NCBI RefSeq assembly: GCF_900105985.1
Contig: NZ_FNUB01000005.1
Location: 186,001-250,000, forward strand
DNA from: Tenacibaculum sp. MAR_2010_89
GTDB lineage: Bacteria > Bacteroidota > Bacteroidia > Flavobacteriales > Flavobacteriaceae
Length of the DNA stretch: 64,000 nucleotides
Direction of reading: 5' to 3'
Part shown: piece by piece, positions 9,413 through 17,830 of the stretch
How positions within the stretch are numbered: the first letter of the stretch is position 1
How the letters are laid out: the number at the start of each line of letters is the position of its first letter
The notes under the pieces: model-generated
What the model was told of the DNA's origin: nothing
The model's database searches: none
The model's input: only the letters and a program-made list of their open reading frames with translations
Program-made: the position numbers and the translations under genes

Positions 9413-10261
9413 ATGATTATCACAGTTAATAAAATTATTACTTTTTCACTACTATTCTTTTTTATCTCTTGCTCAGATAACAATCAGGTTAATAGCAATT
9501 CAACTTCGTTAGAATCATATTTAAAAGCTAATGCAGATTATGTACATAATATTAATGGTTTTTTCATAGTAGCTAGTGCAGTTAAACCAACATCAAACGA
9601 AACAACACCAGGAACAACTGGTAAAGATATTTTTGAGCATAGCGTTCGTTTATTTAGTAATTTCTTAGATCAAAATAATGACGGTTTAGTTGATGATGAT
9701 AAAAAGGAATTAAACAAATGGTTAGCTCAAAAACTAGTTTTCATATCTGGTCCTTTAACTATGGTTGATAAAATATCAGCAGCAAACCTAGTTGAAGGGA
9801 AAGGGTTATACGGAATGAGTATGCAGACAGACAACTGGCCATATGTTAAAAACTATAACGGTAAAGGCTGGGAGTTTGCCAAACTAAACTCTTCCACTTG
9901 GCGACCTGAAATTTTTAATGCTCTTTGGGAAGAAACATTCCATACAATTACTGAAGCTTTTAGTAGAACAGACAGCGAGTTTAAATTTACCGAAGGAGGT
10001 ACTTTAAGAAAGTATATGGATGATGATATTTTAGCAAAAACATATGATATTTCAGAGCAAAATGCTGCTGAAAATGGTAATTATGATAAAGTAACGGCAG
10101 TAAATGAATATATCCATCAAATTTGGGCAATCAACTTTGCAGGTCATGGTGACAAATTAAATTCCCACCAAAAAAAAGCATTAAATTTTATGGTTAAAAA
10201 AAATGTTCCCATGAAGTTATCAGCATCTTATAAACACATATTAGGTAATAGAGTAAAATAA
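9413..10261 (+). CDS. Lipoprotein with EF-hand-like loop, first of a paralogous pair
   Basis: I do not recognise this 282-residue protein as a named family. It has a lipobox (FISCSD, Cys about 20). A calcium-loop-like motif DQNNDGLVDDD occurs at about residues 86-96. Later the motif EETFHTITEA appears within a region rich in Trp and Phe. The next gene shares this order: EF-hand-like loop, then EExxHxIT. The loop pattern (D-x-N-x-D-G-x-x-D) is what dockerins and EF hands use to bind calcium, so calcium binding is likely. Catalysis through the conserved Glu/His set is only a guess. The gap to its paralogue is 14 bases, so the two form an operon. Confidence 0.75.
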   Translation: MIITVNKIITFSLLFFFISCSDNNQVNSNSTSLESYLKANADYVHNINGFFIVASAVKPTSNETTPGTTGKDIFEHSVRLFSNFLDQNNDGLVDDDKKELNKWLAQKLVFISGPLTMVDKISAANLVEGKGLYGMSMQTDNWPYVKNYNGKGWEFAKLNSSTWRPEIFNALWEETFHTITEAFSRTDSEFKFTEGGTLRKYMDDDILAKTYDISEQNAAENGNYDKVTAVNEYIHQIWAINFAGHGDKLNSHQKKALNFMVKKNVPMKLSASYKHILGNRVK

Positions 10262-10275
10262 AAATAATTAAAAAA

Positions 10276-11118
10276 ATGAGAAAAATCATATATATATTCG
10301 CTTTAATCAGTGTTATAGCTTGCTCAAGAAATAACATAAACTCAACATTAAATTCCAAAATTTCGGTAGGAAATGACCCTAATTTTAAAATCATTAAAAA
10401 TGATGATTCAGAACTTGCTAGTTTCAATAGAAAAGTAGTTGTATTTGGCATCGATATTTATGCAGCTCCGAAAGTTGAAGATAAAAAACTATTACACGCA
10501 GCAAATTTAATGGCACAATATTTAGATAATAATGAAGATGGTATAATTGACAACAAACTTGTAGTAGATAAAATGAAAGAAAATAAAGCGTTTCTTTTTT
10601 TATGGAAAACTCAAAATGACATGCCTTCAAACCAACCAAATGGAAGGCTTGGTCAAGATTTAGGTAATGACGAAACAATTCCTGAATGGCACACCAACGG
10701 ATATACAGGAAGGTTTGATGCTGCAATCGAAGAGGTTTGGCATATTATAACTCATGCTGGCTATGCTAAAGCGTATCCTACAATTTTTGGAGAAAACTCA
10801 GGAACATCATTAAGTAATGCTATGGATATAGCTAGAGGAGGCAAATTTAATAGTATTCCAAATAATTATCCTACGAATGCTTGGTATACCTATGACGATA
10901 CTACATGTACTTACGATTGTCAATCTACTGAATACATTTATTGGGCGATGACATCAATTTTAGGAGCGCAAAAAAACAGATTAAATGCTATTCAACATGA
11001 ATGGAAATTAAACACAAAAGAAAAAGTAAAAACTACTGACAATACTATTTATACCTTATTAACAAATCCAGTTTACAAATTTCCAACAGTTCTGCCTGAT
11101 GGTACTTATAAAAGGTAA
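10276..11118 (+). CDS. Lipoprotein with EF-hand-like loop, second of a paralogous pair
   Basis: This 280-residue lipoprotein (lipobox VIACSR, Cys about 16) is related to the preceding gene product. It has the calcium-loop-like motif DNNEDGIIDNK at about residues 87-97 and the shared motif EEVWHIITHAGY at about 153-164. It also has a Cys pair in TTCTYDCQS, absent from the first paralogue and possibly a disulfide in the mature protein. No known enzyme family was recognised. The arrangement suggests a tandem duplication followed by divergence. Confidence 0.75.
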   Translation: MRKIIYIFALISVIACSRNNINSTLNSKISVGNDPNFKIIKNDDSELASFNRKVVVFGIDIYAAPKVEDKKLLHAANLMAQYLDNNEDGIIDNKLVVDKMKENKAFLFLWKTQNDMPSNQPNGRLGQDLGNDETIPEWHTNGYTGRFDAAIEEVWHIITHAGYAKAYPTIFGENSGTSLSNAMDIARGGKFNSIPNNYPTNAWYTYDDTTCTYDCQSTEYIYWAMTSILGAQKNRLNAIQHEWKLNTKEKVKTTDNTIYTLLTNPVYKFPTVLPDGTYKR

Positions 11119-11172
11119 AGTGCATTAAATTAAGGTTTTTAATGAAATATAAATCACCTCAACATTTTTACG

Positions 11173-11180
11173 TAATTTTG
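11173..11180 (+). promoter_or_regulatory. -7 promoter box upstream of glnS
   Basis: TAATTTTG, followed by C, matches TAnnTTTG(C) and lies 19 bases before the glnS ATG. Confidence 0.55.
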
Positions 11181-11199
11181 CACTTCAATTTTAGAGAAA

Positions 11200-12894
11200 A
11201 TGTCAGAAGAAAAGAAATCATTAAACTTTATTGAACAAATAATTGAAGAAGATTTGGCTAATGGAATGCCTAAAGAAAATTTACGTTTTCGTTTTCCTCC
11301 TGAACCAAATGGATATTTACATATTGGACATACAAAAGCTATTGGAATTAGCTTTGGTTTAGGTGAAAAATATAATGCTCCTGTGAATCTTCGTTTTGAT
11401 GATACAAATCCAGCAAAAGAAGAACAAGAGTATGTTGATGCCATAAAAAAGGATGTAACTTGGCTAGGATATCAATGGGAAAATGAATTATACTCATCTG
11501 ACTATTTTCAACAATTATATGATTGGGCTGTTCAATTAATTAAAGATGGAAAAGCATATATAGATTCTCAATCTTCTGAAGAAATGCGTACACAAAAAGG
11601 AACTCCTACAGAGCATGGAGTTGCTAGCCCATATAGAAATAGAAGTGTTGAAGAGAATTTAGATTTATTCAACCGAATGAAAAATGGAGAGTTTGAAGAA
11701 GGCACACATGTTTTACGTGCAAAAATTGATATGACTTCTCCTAATATGTTAATGAGAGATCCATTAATGTATCGTATTCTAAAGAAAGCGCATCACAGAA
11801 CAGGAAATGATTGGGTTATTTATCCTATGTACGATTGGACACATGGAGAAAGTGACTATATAGAACAAGTTTCACATTCATTATGTTCTTTAGAATTTAA
11901 ACCTCATAGAGAATTATATAATTGGTTTCGTGATAATGTGTATGAATATAGTAAATCAGCATACCCAAACCCTCCTAAACAAAGAGAGTTTTCTCGTTTA
12001 AACTTAAGCTATACTATTATGAGTAAGCGAAAGTTATTAAAACTAGTTGAAGAAGGTGTAGTAAACGGATGGGATGACCCTCGTATGCCTACTATTTCTG
12101 GTTTACGCCGAAGAGGATACACGCCAGCTGCTATTCGTAATTTTATTGAAACTGTTGGAGTATCTAAACGTGAAAACATTATTGATGTTGCTTTACTTGA
12201 ATTTAAAATACGTGAAGATTTAAACAAAACTGCCAATAGAGTGATGGGGGTTTTAGATCCTGTAAAAGTAATAATTGATAACTACCCTGAGGATAAAGAA
12301 GAAATTCTAATTGCAGAAAACAATCCTGAAGATGAAAACTCAGGAACAAGAATAGTTCCTTTTTCTAGAGAAATTTATATAGAACGTGAAGACTTTAGAG
12401 AAGAGGCTAACAAGAAGTTTTTCAGATTAAAGCTTGGTAAAGAAGTACGCTTAAAAAATGCTTATTTTATTACAGCTACTAGTTGTGAAAAAGATGAAAA
12501 CGGAAATATTACAGTTATTCACTGTACCTATGATCCGTTAACAAAATCTGGTAGTGGTACTGAAGAGAGCAAACGTAAAGTGAAAGGAACATTGCATTGG
12601 GTCTCTATAAAACATGCTGTAAAAGCTGAAGTTAGAGCATATGATAGATTATTCTCTGATGAAGCACCAGACTCTCACAAAGACAAAGATTTTATGGAGT
12701 TTATCAATCCAAATTCTTTAGAAAAAATAACCGCTTTTGTTGAACCTAGTTTACAAACTTCAAAAATTGGAGATCGTTTTCAATTTCAACGCCTAGGGTA
12801 TTTTAATGTAGATGATGATTCTACACCTGAAAATTTAGTGTTCAATAAAATTGTTGGATTACGTGATAATTGGGCAAAAACAAATAAAAAATAA
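11200..12894 (+). CDS. glnS: Glutaminyl-tRNA synthetase
   Basis: This 564-residue class I synthetase charges tRNA-Gln with glutamine in the cytoplasm. The first signature is PEPNGYLHIGHTKAI at about residues 32-46 (HIGH motif; the PEPNG lead-in is specific to GlnRS rather than GluRS). The second is MSKRK at about 270, the equivalent of KMSKS. The region after about residue 340 is the beta-barrel anticodon-binding domain. The length matches bacterial GlnRS. It implies direct glutaminylation in this organism. A bidirectional terminator follows and the next gene is convergent. Confidence 0.97.
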   Translation: MSEEKKSLNFIEQIIEEDLANGMPKENLRFRFPPEPNGYLHIGHTKAIGISFGLGEKYNAPVNLRFDDTNPAKEEQEYVDAIKKDVTWLGYQWENELYSSDYFQQLYDWAVQLIKDGKAYIDSQSSEEMRTQKGTPTEHGVASPYRNRSVEENLDLFNRMKNGEFEEGTHVLRAKIDMTSPNMLMRDPLMYRILKKAHHRTGNDWVIYPMYDWTHGESDYIEQVSHSLCSLEFKPHRELYNWFRDNVYEYSKSAYPNPPKQREFSRLNLSYTIMSKRKLLKLVEEGVVNGWDDPRMPTISGLRRRGYTPAAIRNFIETVGVSKRENIIDVALLEFKIREDLNKTANRVMGVLDPVKVIIDNYPEDKEEILIAENNPEDENSGTRIVPFSREIYIEREDFREEANKKFFRLKLGKEVRLKNAYFITATSCEKDENGNITVIHCTYDPLTKSGSGTEESKRKVKGTLHWVSIKHAVKAEVRAYDRLFSDEAPDSHKDKDFMEFINPNSLEKITAFVEPSLQTSKIGDRFQFQRLGYFNVDDDSTPENLVFNKIVGLRDNWAKTNKK

Positions 12895-12917
12895 GAATTA
12901 CACATTTTTAATAAAAT

Positions 12918-12950
12918 AAAAAACACGCTTTATTTAGCGTGTTTTTTTTA
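12918..12950. terminator. Bidirectional terminator between glnS and the Ig-like lipoprotein gene
   Basis: The stem AAACACGCT / AGCGTGTTT has A and T tails on each side and lies between convergent stops. Confidence 0.85.
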
Positions 12951-14543
12951 TTCTATTACAAAACTTTCATTCTGTATCCAATTGGCTCTTAACTTAAATT
13001 CCTTAGGAAAATAAATAATACGTTCAGGGTGAATTCTTTTTAAGAAGTTACCAGTATCCCATTTATTATTATTGTTATCATCAATAATTGCTTTTACAGT
13101 ATATTTTTTAGGCTCTAATAAGTTAAAAGTTAATTTTTTAGAATCTTTAATATATCGCGTTTTTATAACCTTGTTCTTTATCAACAATTGAATAATAACA
13201 TTCTTCTTAGTCTTATTTTGAATATCTAAAATTATACTACCATAGTCCTCTACTTCTTTTGTACTAAATTGATAATTTAATGAATCATTTTTTGTTTCAT
13301 ATATATCTTTAAACCCAGCAGGTAAAACACTAAAATCGTAATCCATTTTAGGTTTTTTCTTAAATATTAAAGCTAATTTATTAATGTCCATTCTTTTTAA
13401 TTGATAAGGTACATTAATAGTGTCTTTATCTACAAAAGAAACTTTTGATGTATCAATAGCTACAATAGGATTATTCCCTTCTAAAAATAATGTATCGTTT
13501 AAATGTAAAATTCCACTTACATTCGAGTTAATTAGTAACGAATCAATTTTCTTTTTTCTTAAACGAACAGTAATTGTATCAACAAAACCTTTATTACTAA
13601 CAATAAAATTTAAAGAGTCTTTTTTTAATGGAGTATGCCAATATAACAGCGTGTCTTTCTCCTTTTCATATTGAAAATAAGACTTAAAATTAGCTGGCAC
13701 TTTTGATAGTAATGATACTTTTAGGTTTTTTCTTTCACCATTAAAACCAAATTGAATTTTTCCTTTAAAAAGCTCTTTTCCTCTTTTAAATTTAAAAGGT
13801 TGTTTTTCTTTAAAAATCCTAATATCTTTTTTAATAATACTATCTCTAGGTAACATGATTGTATCTTTCAAAAAACCAATTTTATCAGTCTTAGCATTAA
13901 AAATATAATCATTGTTTGGTTCTTTTAAAGCCAATAACAAATATTTCCCTTTTTTAATATTTGAAAAGTTAAAATTAGTAGAATCTAGGGTACTAGTAAC
14001 ATAGTTGGGTTTTCTCTTGTAAATAATTGAATCGTTAAAGCTACTATCAATTTTATATAATAAAACACCTATACTATTTGCTGTTTTCTTCTTAAAAGCA
14101 TCTGATATATTTCCTTTAATTTTTAATGAATCGATATATTTTCCAGTAGACAAAACATATTTAAAACTTTCTAGTTTATTATTCTCATTATTATCTTGAA
14201 CTGCATTACCAAAATTAAATGTATACGTAGTATTAGCTTTTAAAGTATCTAAAATTTTAATATTTATATATTTACTTGGAGTACCCTGGGGAGTTATTAA
14301 TGGAGGATTTTTTAAAGGTGGTGAAACCACTAATTGTTTTGTTAATTCTTTTAAAACAATATACTCATCAAAGTAAATACGTATGTTATCTTCCTTAAAC
14401 TCTATACTTTCATAGGGTGGATTAGCAGTAACCATTATTGGTGCATTTTCATCTTTAGGGCCTCCTTCAGGCCTTCCTTTACGGGCACAACTTGTTATGA
14501 AAATAACTAGTAAAAGAATGTAAACTTTAATTATTTGCTTCAC
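12948..14543 (-). CDS. Ig-like domain-containing lipoprotein
   Basis: This 531-residue protein has a lipobox (FITSCAR, Cys about 19) followed by a polar stretch RPEGGPKDENAP. An Ig-like domain follows (about 35-135) with MVTANPPYESIEFKEDNIRI and TYTFNFGNAVQDNNE, the pattern of Big_5-type domains found in Bacteroidota surface lipoproteins. The rest is beta-rich. A motif DDNNNNKWDTGN near the C-terminus (about 495-505) looks like a small metal-binding loop. The function is unknown; a structural or adhesive envelope role is an inference. The gene is 53 bases downstream of comF-like on the same strand. Confidence 0.85.
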   Translation of the reverse strand: MKQIIKVYILLLVIFITSCARKGRPEGGPKDENAPIMVTANPPYESIEFKEDNIRIYFDEYIVLKELTKQLVVSPPLKNPPLITPQGTPSKYINIKILDTLKANTTYTFNFGNAVQDNNENNKLESFKYVLSTGKYIDSLKIKGNISDAFKKKTANSIGVLLYKIDSSFNDSIIYKRKPNYVTSTLDSTNFNFSNIKKGKYLLLALKEPNNDYIFNAKTDKIGFLKDTIMLPRDSIIKKDIRIFKEKQPFKFKRGKELFKGKIQFGFNGERKNLKVSLLSKVPANFKSYFQYEKEKDTLLYWHTPLKKDSLNFIVSNKGFVDTITVRLRKKKIDSLLINSNVSGILHLNDTLFLEGNNPIVAIDTSKVSFVDKDTINVPYQLKRMDINKLALIFKKKPKMDYDFSVLPAGFKDIYETKNDSLNYQFSTKEVEDYGSIILDIQNKTKKNVIIQLLIKNKVIKTRYIKDSKKLTFNLLEPKKYTVKAIIDDNNNNKWDTGNFLKRIHPERIIYFPKEFKLRANWIQNESFVIE

Positions 14544-14596
14544 AAAATAAGTTTTTAATTCAACATCAAAAGTAGTAAAATAACATAAACGAATGT

Positions 14597-15289
14597 TTAT
14601 CCTTTTTCAGTATATGCAATGGTACAAATACTAATACTTATATGCGCTGTTTTTAACAATTCATTACAACATGCTTCCAGTGTAGCACCAGTAGTAACAA
14701 CATCATCTACTAATAATACATGTTTATTTTTAAAAATCTCAAGGTCGTTCAATTGAAATTTAGTATTATTTTTAGAAAAACGCTCAAACCGCTGATGTAA
14801 TGTTTGTGTTTTAGCTTTTGATGTACGTAAAAGTTTGTTTGGAATATAAGTAATTTCTAAATCAGTACTTAACGTTTTAGCAAATTTTGTAACTTGGTTA
14901 TACCCTCTTTGCTTTTCTTTTGAAATATGTAAAGGCACAGGAATTATATAATCAACATTAGAAAAAATCTTTTTCTTTTTTAATTCATAGGCAAACCAGC
15001 TTCCAAAAAAAATGCCAATGTTTTCTTGATTTTTATATTTTAGTTCATGTATTATTTTTTGTGTAATACCCTCTTTATTATAATATAAAAAAGAGTGTAT
15101 ACTGCTTATAGGAACTCTACCATAAAAAATAGTTTGTAACATTTGTTGTGTTACCTCGTTATTATTTATAATTGGTAAGCTATGTTTACAACTTGTACAT
15201 AAAAACAATTCTGTTTTTAATAAGTTTGTTGAACAATTTATACATAAATTAGGAAAAAATAAATAGAATATATCTTTTAAAAATTGCAT
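14597..15289 (-). CDS. ComF family phosphoribosyltransferase-like protein
   Basis: The protein has an N-terminal zinc-finger-like Cys set (CINC then CTSCKHSLP, four cysteines within the first 40 residues) and a C-terminal phosphoribosyltransferase signature HVLLVDDVVTTGATLEACC. This is the ComF/GntX architecture, linked to DNA uptake in competent bacteria. The frame extends to a TTG at 15322, but the ATG at 15289 starts with MQFLKDIFYLFFPNLC, the usual N-terminus of ComF, so it is preferred (231 residues). The methyltransferase gene diverges from this region with a very short spacer. Confidence 0.9.
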   Translation of the reverse strand: MQFLKDIFYLFFPNLCINCSTNLLKTELFLCTSCKHSLPIINNNEVTQQMLQTIFYGRVPISSIHSFLYYNKEGITQKIIHELKYKNQENIGIFFGSWFAYELKKKKIFSNVDYIIPVPLHISKEKQRGYNQVTKFAKTLSTDLEITYIPNKLLRTSKAKTQTLHQRFERFSKNNTKFQLNDLEIFKNKHVLLVDDVVTTGATLEACCNELLKTAHISISICTIAYTEKG

Positions 15290-15340
15290 CTTTACTGGCA
15301 AGTTTTTAAGAGAAAGATACAAAAATTATAACACTTTATT

Positions 15341-15901
15341 TTGGGGAGAAAATTCAAGTTTTTTAAAGAGGCCGTAAAAAATTATAAAACTTCTGGTACT
15401 GTAGTTCCAAGTTCTAAATATTTAGCAAACAGAATGACAACTACAATAAATTTTGAAAAAGCAGATGTTATTGTTGAATTAGGTTCTGGTAATGGAGCAA
15501 TTACTAAAAATATATTACAAAAAATACAACCTCATACTACTTTAATTTGTTTTGAAATAAATGATGCTTTTTATAATGAATTAAAGAAAATAAATCACCC
15601 ACGATTAATTGTATTAAAAGAATCTGCCGAAAAAATTGACGAACTACTTAAAAAATTAGGATTTAATGATGCTAGTTATATCATTTCTAGCTTACCCTTA
15701 ACAATTATTCCTAAAAAAATATCTAATACTATTTTACAAAAAAGTTATACTGCTTTAAATAAAAACGGATTATTTATTCAATATCAATATAGCCTTTCTT
15801 ACTACAAAAAACTTAAAGATGTTTTTGGAAAAAACATTACTTTAAGTTTCGAAACTTTAAATTTTCCTCCTGCTTTTGTATACAAATGTGCTAAAAAATA
15901 G
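15341..15901 (+). CDS. Small SAM-dependent methyltransferase (phospholipid N-methyltransferase / KsgA-like fold)
   Basis: This 186-residue class I methyltransferase has motif I VELGSGNGAITKNI at about residues 46-59 and an SSLPLTIIP segment at the catalytic motif IV position (about 115-123). The order and the N-terminal FFKEAVKNYKTSGTVVPSS resemble the PmtA-like and ribosomal adenine dimethylase-like groups, so the substrate may be a phospholipid amine, but this is not settled. The start is TTG at 15341; the first in-frame ATG would remove the conserved N-terminus. Confidence 0.8.
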   Translation: MGRKFKFFKEAVKNYKTSGTVVPSSKYLANRMTTTINFEKADVIVELGSGNGAITKNILQKIQPHTTLICFEINDAFYNELKKINHPRLIVLKESAEKIDELLKKLGFNDASYIISSLPLTIIPKKISNTILQKSYTALNKNGLFIQYQYSLSYYKKLKDVFGKNITLSFETLNFPPAFVYKCAKK

Positions 15902-15951
15902 TATTTTAGCGCAGAACACGTTATATTGTTCATCATAATTTCCCCTTAGTG

Positions 15952-16833
15952 ATGGCTGTAAAAAATTTTAAAAACAAAGGTTTAATCGCCTTTTTGCTTT
16001 TTTTAATAATTGCAATAGGTTTTTTAGCATATCAAAATGCTAGAGATTTCTCGCAACTTAAAGGCGCCTTTGACTCTGAAAAACAAGAGTTAGAGGGAGA
16101 ACTAGATAATGTTATTAAAGACTATCAAAGCGCTATTGACAGAAATGACAACTACACTTTAAATCTTAATAAAGAATTATTAAAAGTAGTACTACTTAAA
16201 GATACTATTAAAAACTTAAAAACATCCAATTATAGTTTATTAAGGTTTTACAGAAAAAGAATTACAACTTTAGAAGAGGAAAATAAAAAACTATTAGGTA
16301 AATTAGACTCTTTAAACTCTATAAACAAGGAGCTATTCACTGAAAATGATAGTGTTAAAGGTGTTTTAACAAAAAAAGAACATTTAAATTCAAGACTCTC
16401 TAGAAGTAATAGAATTTTAACTAAAAAAGTAGCTTCAGCAGAAGTTTTAGAAGTTGAAAAAGTAGTTATTGATGCCATGAAAAAGAGAAGTAGTGGAAAA
16501 ATGACTACTACTTATAGATCGTGGAAAGCTTGTGGTTTTAAAATACAATTTGATTTACTTGAAAATAAAATAATTGACAAGGGATCTAAACCAATTCACA
16601 TACAATTAATTAACCCTAAAAATGAAATAGTTGCTATAAAAGGAAAAGTAAAACTAAAAAATGGTAAAAGAATTATTTTTAGCGACTTTATAAGTGCTGA
16701 TTACTATAATAAAAAGTTATCTGTAATGTCATTTATTAAAGTTAATAAAGATAAATTAGAAAAAGGAATCTATAAAGTAAACATATATGTAAATAAGATA
16801 TTTATAAAAAAATCAACTATTAAACTAAAATAA
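15952..16833 (+). CDS. Single-pass membrane coiled-coil protein, first of a tandem pair
   Basis: I do not recognise a named family. The protein (293 residues from the ATG at 15952; a GTG lies 3 bases upstream) has one N-terminal membrane segment (about residues 10-24). A long charged coiled coil follows (about 35-165, with repeated LEEENKKLLGKLDSLN-type heptads), then a C-terminal beta-rich domain of about 115 residues. The junction carries AMKKRSSGKMTTTYRS, closely matched in the next gene (AMKERSSGKLTSTSRS). The topology suggests an inner-membrane protein with a periplasmic coiled coil. The partner is unknown. Confidence 0.8.
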   Translation: MAVKNFKNKGLIAFLLFLIIAIGFLAYQNARDFSQLKGAFDSEKQELEGELDNVIKDYQSAIDRNDNYTLNLNKELLKVVLLKDTIKNLKTSNYSLLRFYRKRITTLEEENKKLLGKLDSLNSINKELFTENDSVKGVLTKKEHLNSRLSRSNRILTKKVASAEVLEVEKVVIDAMKKRSSGKMTTTYRSWKACGFKIQFDLLENKIIDKGSKPIHIQLINPKNEIVAIKGKVKLKNGKRIIFSDFISADYYNKKLSVMSFIKVNKDKLEKGIYKVNIYVNKIFIKKSTIKLK

Positions 16834-16853
16834 ACTTTTAAATCCCCCTTAAC

Positions 16854-17732
16854 ATGAATTCAAGAACCATTAAAAATATCGCTTTAATCGTTTTATTAAT
16901 CTTAATTCTATTTTTAACTCTAAATTCTTTCAAAAAATCTAGTGATCTAAAACATTTACAAAATGTTTTTACAGAAGAAAAAGCTGATTTAAAAAACAAT
17001 TTAGATGAGATGATTAAAGATTACACTGATGTAGTTATCAGAAAAAAAAGTCTTTCTAAAAGGTTACGTGTAGAAATACAAAAAATGAAAGATTTAAGAG
17101 ATTCTGTAGCAAACTTAAAAGGAGACAACTATAACTTAATAAGACGCTATAGAAGTAAAATAAGTAGCCTTGAAAGAGAAAACAGAAGGTTATTTATTAA
17201 AATCGATTCTCTTAATACAGCAAATGAAGTATTAGCACAAGAAAACGTTATAACAAACGAAATTCTTAGTCAAAAAGAAACAATTAATACTGAATTAACT
17301 GAAAAATATAAAAAACTAGAAGAAAAAGTAGCAGTTGCCTCAAAAATTGACATAAGTCCTTTAAAAGCTATTGCTATGAAAGAAAGAAGTAGTGGAAAAC
17401 TAACTTCTACTTCAAGGTCTAGTAGAACTGATGCTTTTAGAATAAATTTTGATTTACTTGAAAATGAAGTTACAAAATCAGGTAAAAAGATGGTTTATAT
17501 TCAAATAATTGATAAAGACAAAAAAGTAATTACACCTAAAGGTAAAGCACGTTTAAACAATGGAGCAAGAATTATGTATAGTGATTCTGTTACTGTTAAC
17601 TATAACAATGACAAACTTAGCTTAGTATCATTTGTATTGGTAAATAGAGATGATATTAATAAAGGGAAGTATACTATTAGCGCTTTTGTTGATGGTGAAT
17701 ATTCTGGTAACTCAGTCGTAAGTCTTAGATAA
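16854..17732 (+). CDS. Single-pass membrane coiled-coil protein, second of a tandem pair
   Basis: This 292-residue paralogue of the preceding protein has the same plan: a membrane segment at about 8-23, a coiled coil at about 30-165, the shared MKERSSGKLTSTSRS block, and a C-terminal domain starting FRINFDLLENEV (FKIQFDLLENKI in the first copy). The C-terminal domain keeps phrases such as KGKARLNNGARIMYSD, matched by KGKVKLKNGKRIIFSD. The gap between the two genes is 20 bases, so they are probably co-transcribed. The function is unknown. Conservation is strongest in the C-terminal domain, which is likely the functional part. Confidence 0.8.
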   Translation: MNSRTIKNIALIVLLILILFLTLNSFKKSSDLKHLQNVFTEEKADLKNNLDEMIKDYTDVVIRKKSLSKRLRVEIQKMKDLRDSVANLKGDNYNLIRRYRSKISSLERENRRLFIKIDSLNTANEVLAQENVITNEILSQKETINTELTEKYKKLEEKVAVASKIDISPLKAIAMKERSSGKLTSTSRSSRTDAFRINFDLLENEVTKSGKKMVYIQIIDKDKKVITPKGKARLNNGARIMYSDSVTVNYNNDKLSLVSFVLVNRDDINKGKYTISAFVDGEYSGNSVVSLR

Positions 17733-17756
17733 AAATCTTTAAAAATGAAAAAATGT

Positions 17757-17788
17757 AGTGAAGATTAAAAAATCTTCACTTTTTTTTA
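17757..17788 (+). terminator. Rho-independent terminator after the coiled-coil pair
   Basis: A perfect 10-bp stem (AGTGAAGATT / AATCTTCACT) with a 4-base loop is followed by eight T. Confidence 0.9.
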
Positions 17789-17818
17789 TGTAATTAACAA
17801 TAGTTTAAAAGCTTATTA

Positions 17819-17826
17819 TATTTTTG
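17819..17826 (+). promoter_or_regulatory. -7 promoter box upstream of glyS
   Basis: TATTTTTG followed by C fits TAnnTTTG(C) and ends 4 bases before the glyS ATG, so the leader would be very short or absent. Confidence 0.5.
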
Positions 17827-17830
17827 CAGT

